Part shown: in pieces, positions 48,281 through 62,026 of the stretch
Numbering within the stretch: position 1 is the first letter of the stretch
Layout: the number at the start of each line of letters is the position of its first letter
Source: Toxonevra muliebris
Taxonomy: Eukaryota > Arthropoda > Insecta > Diptera > Pallopteridae
Direction: 5' to 3'
NCBI GenBank assembly: GCA_963691655.1
Contig: OY829330.1
Location: 620,001 to 684,000 of the forward strand
DNA: 64,000 nt
The notes under the pieces: model-generated
Seen by the model: only the letters and a program-made list of their open reading frames with translations
What the model was told of the DNA's origin: nothing
The model's database searches: none
Program-made: the position numbers and the translations under genes

Positions 48281-51200
48281 CGATTTTTAAGTTAGGTACC
48301 TTAAATTATGCCGAGGTCTACTGGCCATGTGGTGGTATATACCGCAGCTTTTGCGTTGTAGCCATTTCCGAATTATAGTCAATACAGTGGAAAAAGCTGA
48401 GAAAATCGACCAAAATTCCAGCACCGCTTCGTTTTGCCAGAATTTAAAAAGAGCGATTTTTAAGTTTGGTACCTGGAATCATGGCGAGGTCTGCTGGCCA
48501 TGTGGTGGTATATACCGCAGCTTCTGCGTTGTAGCCATTTCCGAATTATGGTCAATACAGTGGAAAAAGCTGAGAAAATCGACCAAAATTCCAGCACCGC
48601 TTCGTTTTGCCAGAATTTAAAAAGAGCGATTTTTAAGTTAGGTACCTTAAATTATGCCGAGGTCTACTGGCCATGTGGTGGTATATACCGCATCTTCTGC
48701 GTTGTAGCCATTTCCGAATTATGGCCAATACAGTGGAAAAATCGGAGAAAATTGACCAAAATTCCAGCACCGCTTCGTTTTGCCAGAATTTAAAAGAGCG
48801 ATTTTTAAGTTTGGTACCTGGAATCATGGCGTGGTCTACTGGCCATGTGGTGGTATATACCGCAGCTTCTGCGTTGTAGCCATTTCCGAATTATGGCCAA
48901 TACAGTGGAAAATCTGAGAAAATTTACCAAAATTCCAGCACCGCTTCGTTTTGCCAGAATTTAGAAAGAGCGATTTTTAAGTTAGGTACCTTAAATTATG
49001 CCGAGGTCTACTGGCCATGTGGTGGTATATACCGCAGCTTTTGCGTTGTAGCCATTTCCGAATTATAGTCAATACAGTGGAAAAAGCTGAGAAAATCGAC
49101 CAAAATTCCAGCACCGCTTCGTTTTGCCAGAATTTAAAAAGAGCGATTTTTAAGTTTGGTACCTGGAATCATGGCGAGGTCTGCTGGCTATGTGGTGGTA
49201 TATACCGCAGCTTCTGCGTTGTAGCCATTTCCGAATTATGGCCAATAGAGTGGAAAAATCTGAGAAAATTGACCAAAATTCCAGCACCGCTTCGTTTTGC
49301 CAGAATTTAAAAAGAGCGATTTTTAAGTTTGGCACCTGGAATCATGGCGAGGTCTGCTGGCCATGTGGTGGTATATACCGCAGCTTCTGCGTTGTAGCCA
49401 TTTCCGAATTATGGTCAATACTGTGGAAAAAGCTGAGAAAATCGACCAAAATTCCAGCACCGCTTCGTTTTGCCAGAATTTAAAAAGAGCGATTTTTAAG
49501 TTTGGTACCTGGAATCATGGCGAGGTCTGCTGGCCATGTGGTGGTATATACCGCAGCTTCTGCGTTGTAGCCATTTTCGAATTATGGTCAATACAGTGGA
49601 AAAAGCTGAGAAAATCGACCAAAATTCCAGCACCGCTTCGTTTTGCCAGAATTTAAAAAGAGCGATTTTTAAGTTAGGTACCTTAAATTATGCCGAGGTC
49701 TACTGGCCATGTGGTGGTATATACCGCATCTTCTGCGTTGTAGCCATTTCCGAATTATGGCCAATACAGTGGAAAAATCGGAGAAAATTGACCAAAATTC
49801 CAGCACCGCTTCGTTTTGCCAGAATTTAAAAGAGCGATTTTTAAGTTTGGTACCTGGAATCATGGCGTGGTCTACTGGCCATGTGGTGGTATATACCGCA
49901 GCTTCTCCGTTGTAGCCATTTCCGAATTATGGCCAATACAGTGGAAAAAGCTGAGAAAATTTACCAAAATTCCAGCACCGCTTCGTTTTGCCAGAATTTA
50001 GAAAGAGCGATTTTTAAGTTAGGTACCTTAAATTATGCCGAGGTGTGCTGGCCATGTAGTGGTATATACCGCAGCTTCTGCGTTGTAGCCATTTCCGAAT
50101 TATGGCCAATACAGTGGAAAAATCTGAGAAAATTTACCAAAATTCCAGCACCGCTTCGTTTTGCCAGAATTTAAAAAGAGCGATTTTTAAGTTTGGTACC
50201 TGGAATCATGGCGAGGTTTACTGGCCATGTTATGGTATATACCGCAGCTTCTGCGTTGTAGCCATTTCCGAATTATAGTCAATACAGTGGAAAAAGCTGA
50301 GAAAATCGACCAAAATTCCAGCACCGCTTCGTTTTGCCAGAATTTAAAAAGAGCGATTTTTAAGTTAGGTACCTGGTATCATGGCGAGGTCTGCAGGCCA
50401 TGTGGTGGTATATACCGCAGCTTCTGCGTTGTAGCCATTTCCGAATTATGGTCAATACAGTGGAAAAAGCTGAGAAAATTGACCAAAATTCCAGCACCGC
50501 TTCGTTTTGCCAGAATTTAAAAAAAGCGATTTTTAAGTTGGGTACCTTAAATTATGCCGAGGTCTACTGGCCATGTGGTGGTATATACCGCAGCTTCTGC
50601 GTTGTAGCCATTTCCGAATTATAGTCAATACAGTGGAAAAAGCTGAGAAAATCGACCAAAATTCCAGCACCGCTTCGTTTTGCCAGAATTTAAAAACATC
50701 GATTTTTAAGTTAGGTACCTTAAATTATGCCGAGGTTTACTGGCCATGTGGTGGTATATACCGCAGCTTCTGCGTTGTAGCCATTTCCGAATTATAGTCA
50801 ATAAAGTGGAAAAAGCTGAGAAAATTGACCAAAATTCCAGCACCGCTTCGTTTTGCCAGAATTTAAAAAGAGCGATTTTTAAGTTTGGTACCTTAAATTA
50901 TGCCAAGGTCTGCTGGCCATGTGGTGGTATATACCGCATCTTCTGCGTTGTAGCCATTTCCGAATTATGGCCAATACAGTGGAAAAATCTGAGAAAATTG
51001 ACCAAAATTCCAGCACCGCTTCGTTTTGCCAGAATATAAAAGAGCGATTTTTAAGTTTGGTACCTGGAATCATGGCGAGGTCTACTGGCCATGTGGTGGT
51101 ATATACCGCAGCTTCTGCGTTGTAGCCATTTCCGAATTATGGCCAATACAGTGGAAAAAGCTGAGAAAATTGACCAAAATTCCAGCACCGCTTCGTTTTG

Positions 51201-53149
51201 CCAGAATTTAAAAAGAGCGATTTTTAAGTTTGGTACCTGGAATCATGGCGAGGTTTACTGGCCATGTGGTGGTATATACCGCAGCTTCTGCGTTGTAGCC
51301 ATTTCCGAATTATGGTCAATACAGTGGAAAAAGCTGAGAAAATTGACCAAAATTCCAGCACCGCTTCGTTTTGCCAGAATTTAAAAGGAGCGATTTTTAA
51401 GATAGGTACTTGGAATCATGGCGAGGTCTACTGGCCATGTGGTGGTATATACCGCAGCTTCTGCGTTGTAGCCATTTCCGAATTATGGCCAATACAGTGG
51501 AAAATCTGAGAAAATTGACCAAAATTCCAGCACCGCTTCGTTTTGCCAGAATTTAAAAAGAGCGATTTTTAAGTTTGGCACCTGGAATCATGGCGAGGTC
51601 TGCTGGCCATGTGGTGGTATATACCGCAGCTTCTGCGTTGTAGCCATTTCCGAATTATGGTCAATACTGTGGAAAAAGCTGAGAAAATCGACCAAAATTC
51701 CAGCACCGCTTCGTTTTGCCAGAATTTAAAAAGAGCGATTTTTAAGTTTGGTACCTGGAATCATGGCGAGGTCTGCTGGCCATGTGGTGGTATATACCGC
51801 AGCTTCTGCGTTGTAGCCATTTCCGAATTATGGTCAATACAGTGGAAAAAGCTGAGAAAATCGACCAAAATTCCAGCACCGCTTCGTTTTGCCAGAATTT
51901 AAAAAGAGCGATTTTTAAGTTAGGTACCTCAAATTATGCCGAGGTCTACTGGCCATGTGGTGGTATATACCGCATCTTCTGCGTTGTAGCCATTTCCGAA
52001 TTATGGCCAATACAGTGGAAAAATCGGAGAAAATTGACCAAAATTCCAGCACCGCTTCGTTTTGCCAGAATTTAAAAGAGCGATTTTTAAGTTTGGTACC
52101 TGGAATCATGGCGTGGTCTACTGGCCATGTGGTGGTATATACCGCAGCTTCTGCGTTGTAGCCATTTCCGAATTATGGCCAATACAGTGGAAAAAGCTGA
52201 GAAAATTGACCAAAATTCCAGCACCGCTTCGTTTTGCCAGAATTTAGAAAGAGCGATTTTTAAGTTAGGTACCTTAAATTATGCCGAGGTGTGCTGGCCA
52301 TGTAGTGGTATATACCGCAGCTTCTGCGTTGTAGCCATTTCCGAATTATGGCCAATACAGTGGAAAAATCTGAGAAAATTGACCAAAATTCCAGCACCGC
52401 TTCGTTTTGCCAGAATTTAAAAAGAGCGATTTTTAAGTTTGGTACCTGCAATCATGGCGAGGTTTACTGGCCATGTGGTGGTATATACCGCAGCTTCTGC
52501 GTTGTAGCCATTTCCGAATTATAGTCAATACAGTGGAAAAAGCTGAGAAAATCGACCAAAATTCCAGCACCGCTTCGTTTTGCCAGAATTTAAAAAGAGC
52601 GATTTTTAAGTTAGGTATCTTAAATTTTGCCGAGGTCTGCAGGCCATGTGGTGGTATATACCGCAGCTTCTGCGTTGTAGCCATTTCCGAATTATGGTCA
52701 ATACAGTGGAAAAAGCTGAGAAAATTGACCAAAATTCCAGCACCGCTTCGTTTTGCCAGAATTTAAAAAAAGCGATTTTTAAGTTGGGTACCTTAAATTA
52801 TGCCGAGGTCTACTGGCCATGTGGTGGTATATACCGCAGCTTCTGCGTTGTAGCCATTTCCGAATTATGGTCAATACAGTGGAAAAAGCTGAGAAAATTG
52901 ACCAAAATTCCAGCACCGCTTCGTTTTGCCAGAATTTAAAAAAAGCGATTTTTAAGTTGGGTACCTTAAATTATGCCGAGGTCTACTGGCCATGTGGTGG
53001 TATATACCGCAGCTTCTGCGTTGTAGCCATTTCCGAATTATGGTCAATACAGTGGAAAAAGCTGAGAAAATTGACCAAAATTCCAGCACCGCTTCGTTTT
53101 GCCAGAATTTAAAAAAAGCGATTTTTAAGTTGGGTACCTTAAATTATGC

Positions 53150-56100
53150 CGAGGTCTACTGGCCATGTGGTGGTATATACCGCAGCTTCTGCGTTGTAGC
53201 CATTTCCGAATTATAGTCAATACAGTGGAAAAAGCTGAGAAAATCGACCAAAATTCCAGCACCGCTTCGTTTTGCCAGAATTTAAAAACATCGATTTTTA
53301 AGTTAGGTACCTTAAATTATGCCGAGGTTTACTGGCCATGTGGTGGTATATACCGCAGCTTCTGCGTTGTAGCCATTTCCGAATTATGGTCAATACAGTG
53401 GAAAAAGCTGAGAAAATTGACCAAAATTCCAGCACCGCTTCGTTTTGCCAGAATTTAAAAGAGCGATTTTTAAGTTTGGTACCTTAAATTATGCCGAGGT
53501 GTGCTGGCCATGTAGTGGTATATACCGCAGCTTCTGCGTTGTAGCCATTTCCGAATTATGGTCAATACTGTGGAAAAAGCTGAGAAAATCGACCAAAATT
53601 CCAGCACCGCTTCGTTTTGCCAGAATTTAAAAAGAGCGATTTTTAAGTTTGGTACCTGGAATCATGGCGAGGTCTGCTGGCCATGTGGTGGTATATACCG
53701 CAGCTTCTGCGTTGTAGCCATTTCCGAATTATAGTCAATACAGTGGAAAAAGCTGAGAAAATTGACCAAAATTCCAGCACCGCTTCGTTTTGCCAGAATT
53801 TAAAAAAAGCGATTTTTAAGTTGGGTACCTTAAATTATGCCGAGGTCTACTGGCCATGTGGTGGTATATACCGCAGCTTCTGCGTTGTAGCCATTTCCGA
53901 ATTATAGTCAATACAGTGGAAAAATCGGAGAAAATTGACCAAAATTCCAGCACCGCTTCGTTTTGCCAGAATTTAAAAGAGCGATTTTTAAGTTTGGTAC
54001 CTGGAATCATGGCGTGGTCTGCTGGCCATGTGGTGGTATATACCGCAGCTTCTGCGTTGTAGCCATTTCCGAATTATGGTCAATACTGTGGAAAAAGCTG
54101 AGAAAATCGACCAAAATTCCAGCACCGCTTCGTTTTGCCAGAATTTAAAAAGAGCGATTTTTAAGTTTGGTACCTGGAATCATGGCGAGGTCTGCTGGCC
54201 ATGTGGTGGTATATACCGCAGCTTCTGCGTTGTAGCCATTTCCGAATTATGGTCAATACTGTGGAAAAAGCTGAGAAAATTGACCAAAATTCCAGCACCG
54301 CTTCGTTTTGCCAGAATTTAAAAAAAGCGATTTTTAAGTTGGGTACCTTAAATTATGCCCAGGTCTACTGGCCATGTGGTGGTATATACCGCAGCTTCTG
54401 CGTTGTAGCCATTTCCGAATTATAGTCAATACAGTGGAAAAAGCTGAGAAAATCGACCAAAATTCCAGCACCGCTTCGTTTTGCCAGAATTTAAAAACAT
54501 CGATTTTTAAGTTAGGTACCTTAAATTATGCCGAGGTTTACTGGCCATGTGGTGGTATATACCGCAGCTTCTGCGTTGTAGCCATTTCCGAATTATAGTC
54601 AATACAGTGGAAAAAGCTGAGAAAATTGACCAAAATTCCAGCACCGCTTCGTTGTGCCAGAATTGAAAAAGAGCGATTTTTAAGTTTGGCACCTGGAATC
54701 ATGGCGAGGTCTGCTGGCCATGTGGTGGTATATACCGCAGCTTCTGCGTTGTAGCCATTTCCGAATTATGGTCAATACTGTGGAAAAAGCTGAGAAAATC
54801 GACCAAAATTCCAGCACCGCTTCGTTTTGCCAGAATTTAAAAAGAGCGATTTTTAAGTTTGGTACCTGGAATCATGGCGAGGTCTGCTGGCCATGTGGTG
54901 GTATATACCGCAGCTTCTGCGTTGTAGCCATTTCCGAATTATAGTCAATACAGTGGAAAAAGCTGAGAAAATTGACCAAAATTCCAGCACCGCTTCGTTT
55001 TGCCAGAATTTAAAAAAAGCGATTTTTAAGTTGGGTACCTTTAATTATGCCGAGGTCTACTGGCCATGTGGTGGTATATACCGCAGCTTCTGCGTTGTAG
55101 CCATTTCCGAATTATAGTCAATACAGTGGAAAAAGCTGAGAAAATCGACCAAAATTCCAGCACCGCTTCGTTTTGCCAGAATTTAAAAACATCGATTTTT
55201 AAGTTAGGTACCTTAAATTATGCCGAGGTTTACTGGCCATGTGGTGGTATATACCGCAGCTTCTGCGTTGTAGCCATTTCCGAATTATGGTCAATACAGT
55301 GGAAAAAGCTCAGAAAATTGACCAAAATTCCAGCACCGCTTCGTTTTGCCAGAATTTAAAAGAGCGATTTTTAAGTTTGGTACCTTAAATTATGCCGAGG
55401 TGTGCTGGCCATGTAGTGGTATATACCGCAGCTTCTGCGTTGTAGCCATTTCCGAATTATGGTCAATACTGTGGAAAAAGCTGAGAAAATCGACCAAAAT
55501 TCCAGCACCGCTTCGTTTTGCCAGAATTTAAAAAGAGCGATTTTTAAGTTTGGTACCTGGAATCATGGCGAGGTCTGCTGGCCATGTGGTGGTATATACC
55601 GCAGCTTCTGCGTTGTAGCCATTTCCGAATTATAGTCAATACAGTGGAAAAAGCTGAGAAAATTGACCAAAATTCCAGCACCGCTTCGTTTTGCCAGAAT
55701 TTAAAAAAAGCGATTTTTAAGTTGGGTACCTTAAATTATGCCGAGGTCTACTGGCCATGTGGTGGTATATACCGCAGCTTCTGCGTTGTAGCCATTTCCG
55801 AATTATAGTCAATACAGTGGAAAAATCGGAGAAAATTGACCAAAATTCCAGCACCGCTTCGTTTTGCCAGAATTTAAAAGAGCGATTTTTAAGTTTGGTA
55901 CCTGGAATCATGGCGTGGTCTGCTGGCCATGTGGTGGTATATACCGCAGCTTCTGCGTTGTAGCCATTTCCGAATTATGGTCAATACTGTGGAAAAAGCT
56001 GAGAAAATCGACCAAAATTCCAGCACCGCTTCGTTTTGCCAGAATTTAAAAAGAGCGATTTTTAAGTTTGGTACCTGGAATCATGGCGAGGTCTGCTGGC

Positions 56101-57033
56101 CATGTGGTGGTATATACCGCAGCTTCTGCGTTGTAGCCATTTCCGAATTATGGTCAATACTGTGGAAAAAGCTGAGAAAATTGACCAAAATTCCAGCACC
56201 GCTTCGTTTTGCCAGAATTTAAAAAAAGCGATTTTTAAGTTGGGTACCTTAAATTATGCCCAGGTCTACTGGCCATGTGGTGGTATATACCGCAGCTTCT
56301 GCGTTGTAGCCATTTCCGAATTATAGTCAATACAGTGGAAAAAGCTGAGAAAATCGACCAAAATTCCAGCACCGCTTCGTTTTGCCAGAATTTAAAAACA
56401 TCGATTTTTAAGTTAGGTACCTTAAATTATGCCGAGGTTTACTGGCCATGTGGTGGTATATACCGCAGCTTCTGCGTTGTAGCCATTTCCGAATTATAGT
56501 CAATACAGTGGAAAAAGCTGAGAAAATTGACCAAAATTCCAGCACCGCTTCGTTGTGCCAGAATTGAAAAAGAGCGATTTTTAAGTTTGGCACCTGGAAT
56601 CATGGCGAGGTCTGCTGGCCATGTGGTGGTATATACCGCAGCTTCTGCGTTGTAGCCATTTCCGAATTATGGTCAATACTGTGGAAAAAGCTGAGAAAAT
56701 CGACCAAAATTCCAGCACCGCTTCGTTTTGCCAGAATTTAAAAAGAGCGATTTTTAAGTTTGGTACCTGGAATCATGGCGAGGTCTGCTGGCCATGTGGT
56801 GGTATATACCGCAGCTTCTGCGTTGTAGCCATTTCCGAATTATAGTCAATACAGTGGAAAAAGCTGAGAAAATTGACCAAAATTCCAGCACCGCTTCGTT
56901 TTGCCAGAATTTAAAAAAAGCGATTTTTAAGTTGGGTACCTTTAATTATGCCGAGGTCTACTGGCCATGTGGTGGTATATACCGCAGCTTCTGCGTTGTA
57001 GCCATTTCCGAATTATAGTCAATACAGTGGAAA
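53150..57033 (-). repeat. Tandem segmental duplication, 1,901-bp period (11 monomers)
   Basis: Every variant monomer from about 53,150 to 55,132 recurs 1,901 bp later. This includes the rare GTTGTGCCAGAATTGAAAAAG form (near 54,652 and 56,553). Eleven monomers minus two 1-bp deletions gives 1,901. One difference seen is CTCAG for CTGAG near 55,310. Confidence 0.9.
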
Positions 57034-60000
57034 AATCGGAGAAAATTGACCAAAATTCCAGCACCGCTTCGTTTTGCCAGAATTTAAAAGAGCGATTTTT
57101 AAGTTTGGTACCTGGAATCATGGCGTGGTCTACTGGCCATGTGGTGGTATATACCGCAGCTTCTCCGTTGTAGCCATTTCCGAATTATGGCCAATACAGT
57201 GGAAAAAGCTGAGAAAATTTACCAAAATTCCAGCACCGCTTCGTTTTGCCAGAATTTAGAAAGAGCGATTTTTAAGTTAGGTACCTTAAATTATGCCGAG
57301 GTGTGCTGGCCATGTAGTGGTATATACCGCAGCTTCTGCGTTGTAGCCATTTCCGAATTATGGCCAATACAGTGGAAAAATCTGAGAAAATTTACCAAAA
57401 TTCCAGCACCGCTTCGTTTTGCCAGAATTTAAAAAGAGCGATTTTTAAGTTTGGTACCTGGAATCATGGCGAGGTTTACTGGCCATGTGGTGGTATATAC
57501 CGCAGCTTCTGCGTTGTAGCCATTTCCGAATTATAGTCAATACAGTGGAAAAAGCTGAGAAAATCGACCAAAATTCCAGCACCGCTTCGTTTTGCCAGAA
57601 TTTAAAAAGAGCGATTTTTAAGTTAGGTACCTGGTATCATGGCGAGGTCTGCAGGCCATGTGGTGGTATATACCGCAGCTTCTGCGTTGTAGCCATTTCC
57701 GAATTATGGTCAATACAGTGGAAAAAGCTGAGAAAATTGACCAAAATTCCAGCACCGCTTCGTTTTGCCAGAATTTAAAAAAAGCGATTTTTAAGTTGGG
57801 TACCTTAAATTATGCCGAGGTCTACTGGCCATGTGGTGGTATATACCGCAGCTTCTGCGTTGTAGCCATTTCCGAATTATAGTCAATACAGTGGAAAAAG
57901 CTGAGAAAATCGACCAAAATTCCAGCACCGCTTCGTTTTGCCAGAATTTAAAAACATCGATTTTTAAGTTAGGTACCTTAAATTATGCCGAGGTTTACTG
58001 GCCATGTGGTGGTATATACCGCAGCTTCTGCGTTGTAGCCATTTCCGAATTATGGTCAATACAGTGGAAAAAGCTGAGAAAATTGACCAAAATTCCAGCA
58101 CCGCTTCGTTTTGCCAGAATTTAAAAAAAGCGATTTTTAAGTTGGGTACCTTAAATTATGCCGAGGTCTACTGGCCATGTGGTGGTATATACCGCAGCTT
58201 CTGCGTTGTAGCCATTTCCGAATTATAGTCAATACAGTGGAAAAAGCTGAGAAAATCGACCAAAATTCCAGCACCGCTTCGTTTTGCCAGAATTTAAAAA
58301 CATCGATTTTTAAGTTGGGTACCTTAAATTATGCCGAGGTTTACTGGCCATGTGGTGGTATATACCGCAGCTTCTGCGTTGTAGCCATTTCCGAATTATA
58401 GTCAATAAAGTGGAAAAAGCTGAGAAAATTGAACAAAATTCCAGCACCGCTTCGTTTTGCCAGAATTTAAAAACATCGATTTTTAGGTTAGGTACCTTAA
58501 ATTATGCCGAGGTTTACTGGCCATGTGGTGGTATATACCGCATCTTCTGCGTTGTAGCCATTTCCGAATTATGGCCAATACAGTGGAAAAATCGGAGAAA
58601 ATTGACCAAAATTCCAGCACCGCTTCGTTTTGCCAGAATTTAAAAGAGCGATTTTTAAGTTTGGTACCTGGAATCATGGCGAGGTCTACTGGCCATGTGG
58701 TGGTATATACCGCAGCTTCTGCGTTGTAGCCATTTCCGAATTATGGCCAATACAGTGGAAAAAGCTGAGAAAATTGACCAAAATTCCAGCACCGCTTCGT
58801 TTTGCCAGAATTTAAAAAGAGCGATTTTTAAGTTTGGTACCTGGAATCATGGCGAGGTTTACTGGCCATGTGGTGGTATATACCGCAGCTTCTGCGTTGT
58901 AGCCATTTCCGAATTATGGTCAATACAGTGGAAAAAGCTGAGAAAATTGACCAAAATTCCAGCACCGCTTCGTTTTGCCAGAATTTAAAAGGAGCGATTT
59001 TTAAGATAGGTACTTGGAATCATGGCGAGGTCTACTGGCCATGTGGTGGTATATACCGCAGCTTCTGCGTTGTAGCCATTTCCGAATTATGGCCAATACA
59101 GTGGAAAATCTGAGAAAATTGACCAAAATTCCAGCACCGCTTCGTTTTGCCAGAATTTAAAAAGAGCGATTTTTAAGTTTGGCACCTGGAATCATGGCGA
59201 GGTCTGCTGGCCATGTGGTGGTATATACCGCAGCTTCTGCGTTGTAGCCATTTCCGAATTATAGTCAATACAGTGGAAAAAGCTGAGAAAATTGACCAAA
59301 ATTCCAGCACCGCTTCGTTGTGCCAGAATTGAAAAAGAGCGATTTTTAAGTTTGGCACCTGGAATCATGGCGAGGTCTGCTGGCCATGTGGTGGTATATA
59401 CCGCAGCCTCTGCGTTGTAGCCATTTCCGAATTATGGTCAATACTGTGGAAAAAGCTGAGAAAATCGACCAAAATTCCAGCACCGCTTCGTTTTGCCAGA
59501 ATTTAAAAAGAGCGATTTTTAAGTTTGGTACCTGGAATCATGGCGAGGTCTGCTGGCCATGTGGTGGTATATACCGCAGCTTCTGCGTTGTAGCCATTTC
59601 CGAATTATAGTCAATACAGTGGAAAAAGCTGAGAAAATTGACCAAAATTCCAGCACCGCTTCGTTTTGCCAGAATTTAAAAAAAGCGATTTTTAAGTTGG
59701 GTACCTTTAATTATGCCGAGGTCTACTGGCCATGTGGTGGTATATACCGCAGCTTCTGCGTTGTAGCCATTTCCGAATTATAGTCAATACAGTGGAAAAA
59801 TCGGAGAAAATTGACCAAAATTCCAGCACCGCTTCGTTTTGCCAGAATTTAAAAGAGCGATTTTTAAGTTTGGTACCTGGAATCATGGCGTGGTCTACTG
59901 GCCATGTGGTGGTATATACCGCAGCTTCTCCGTTGTAGCCATTTCCGAATTATGGCCAATACAGTGGAAAAAGCTGAGAAAATTTACCAAAATTCCAGCA

Positions 60001-62026
60001 CCGCTTCGTTTTGCCAGAATTTAGAAAGAGCGATTTTTAAGTTAGGTACCTTAAATTATGCCGAGGTGTGCTGGCCATGTAGTGGTATATACCGCAGCTT
60101 CTGCGTTGTAGCCATTTCCGAATTATGGCCAATACAGTGGAAAAATCTGAGAAAATTTACCAAAATTCCAGCACCGCTTCGTTTTGCCAGAATTTAAAAA
60201 GAGCGATTTTTAAGTTTGGTACCTGGAATCATGGCGAGGTTTACTGGCCATGTGGTGGTATATACCGCAGCTTCTGCGTTGTAGCCATTTCCGAATTATA
60301 GTCAATACAGTGGAAAAAGCTGAGAAAATCGACCAAAATTCCAGCACCGCTTCGTTTTGCCAGAATTTAAAAAGAGCGATTTTTAAGTTAGGTACCTGGT
60401 ATCATGGCGAGGTCTGCAGGCCATGTGGTGGTATATACCGCAGCTTCTGCGTTGTAGCCATTTCCGAATTATGGTCAATACAGTGGAAAAAGCTGAGAAA
60501 ATTGACCAAAATTCCAGCACCGCTTCGTTTTGCCAGAATTTAAAAAAAGCGATTTTTAAGTTGGGTACCTTAAATTATGCCGAGGTCTACTGGCCATGTG
60601 GTGGTATATACCGCAGCTTCTGCGTTGTAGCCATTTCCGAATTATAGTCAATACAGTGGAAAAAGCTGAGAAAATCGACCAAAATTCCAGCACCGCTTCG
60701 TTTTGCCAGAATTTAAAAACAACGATTTTTAAGTTAGGTACCTTAAATTATGCCGAGGTTTACTGGCCATGTGGTGGTATATACCGCAGCTTCTGCGTTG
60801 TAGCCATTTCCGAATTATGGTCAATACAGTGGAAAAAGCTGAGAAAATTGACCAAAATTCCAGCACCGCTTCGTTTTGCCAGAATTTAAAAAAAGCGATT
60901 TTTAAGTTGGGTACCTTAAATTATGCCGAGGTCTACTGGCCATGTGGTGGTATATACCGCAGCTTCTGCGTTGTAGCCATTTCCGAATTATAGTCAATAC
61001 AGTGGAAAAAGCTGAGAAAATCGACCAAAATTCCAGCACCGCTTCGTTTTGCCAGAATTTAAAAACATCGATTTTTAAGTTGGGTACCTTAAATTATGCC
61101 GAGGTTTACTGGCCATGTGGTGGTATATACCGCAGCTTCTGCGTTGTAGCCATTTCCGAATTATAGTCAATAAAGTGGAAAAAGCTGAGAAAATTGAACA
61201 AAATTCCAGCACCGCTTCGTTTTGCCAGAATTTAAAAACATCGATTTTTAGGTTAGGTACCTTAAATTATGCCGAGGTTTACTGGCCATGTGGTGGTATA
61301 TACCGCATCTTCTGCGTTGTAGCCATTTCCGAATTATGGCCAATACAGTGGAAAAATCGGAGAAAATTGACCAAAATTCCAGCACCGCTTCGTTTTGCCA
61401 GAATTTAAAAGAGCGATTTTTAAGTTTGGTACCTGGAATCATGGCGAGGTCTACTGGCCATGTGGTGGTATATACCGCAGCTTCTGCGTTGTAGCCATTT
61501 CCGAATTATGGCCAATACAGTGGAAAAAGCTGAGAAAATTGACCAAAATTCCAGCACCGCTTCGTTTTGCCAGAATTTAAAAAGAGCGATTTTTAAGTTT
61601 GGTACCTGGAATCATGGCGAGGTTTACTGGCCATGTGGTGGTATATACCGCAGCTTCTGCGTTGTAGCCATTTCCGAATTATGGTCAATACAGTGGAAAA
61701 AGCTGAGAAAATTGACCAAAATTCCAGCACCGCTTCGTTTTGCCAGAATTTAAAAGGAGCGATTTTTAAGATAGGTACTTGGAATCATGGCGAGGTCTAC
61801 TGGCCATGTGGTGGTATATACCGCAGCTTCTGCGTTGTAGCCATTTCCGAATTATGGCCAATACAGTGGAAAATCTGAGAAAATTGACCAAAATTCCAGC
61901 ACCGCTTCGTTTTGCCAGAATTTAAAAAGAGCGATTTTTAAGTTTGGCACCTGGAATCATGGCGAGGTCTGCTGGCCATGTGGTGGTATATACCGCAGCT
62001 TCTGCGTTGTAGCCATTTCCGAATTA
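56440..62026 (-). repeat. Tandem segmental duplication, 2,765-bp period (16 monomers)
   Basis: Monomer variants from about 56,440 to 59,261 recur 2,765 bp later. This includes CTTCTCCGTTGTAGCC, the AAAACATCGAT monomers and AAGATAGGTACTTGG. At least two differences are visible: CAGCCTCTGCG near 59,405, and AACAACGAT for AACATCGAT near 60,720. The first copy overlaps the end of the 1,901-bp duplication, so the events were successive. Confidence 0.9.
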
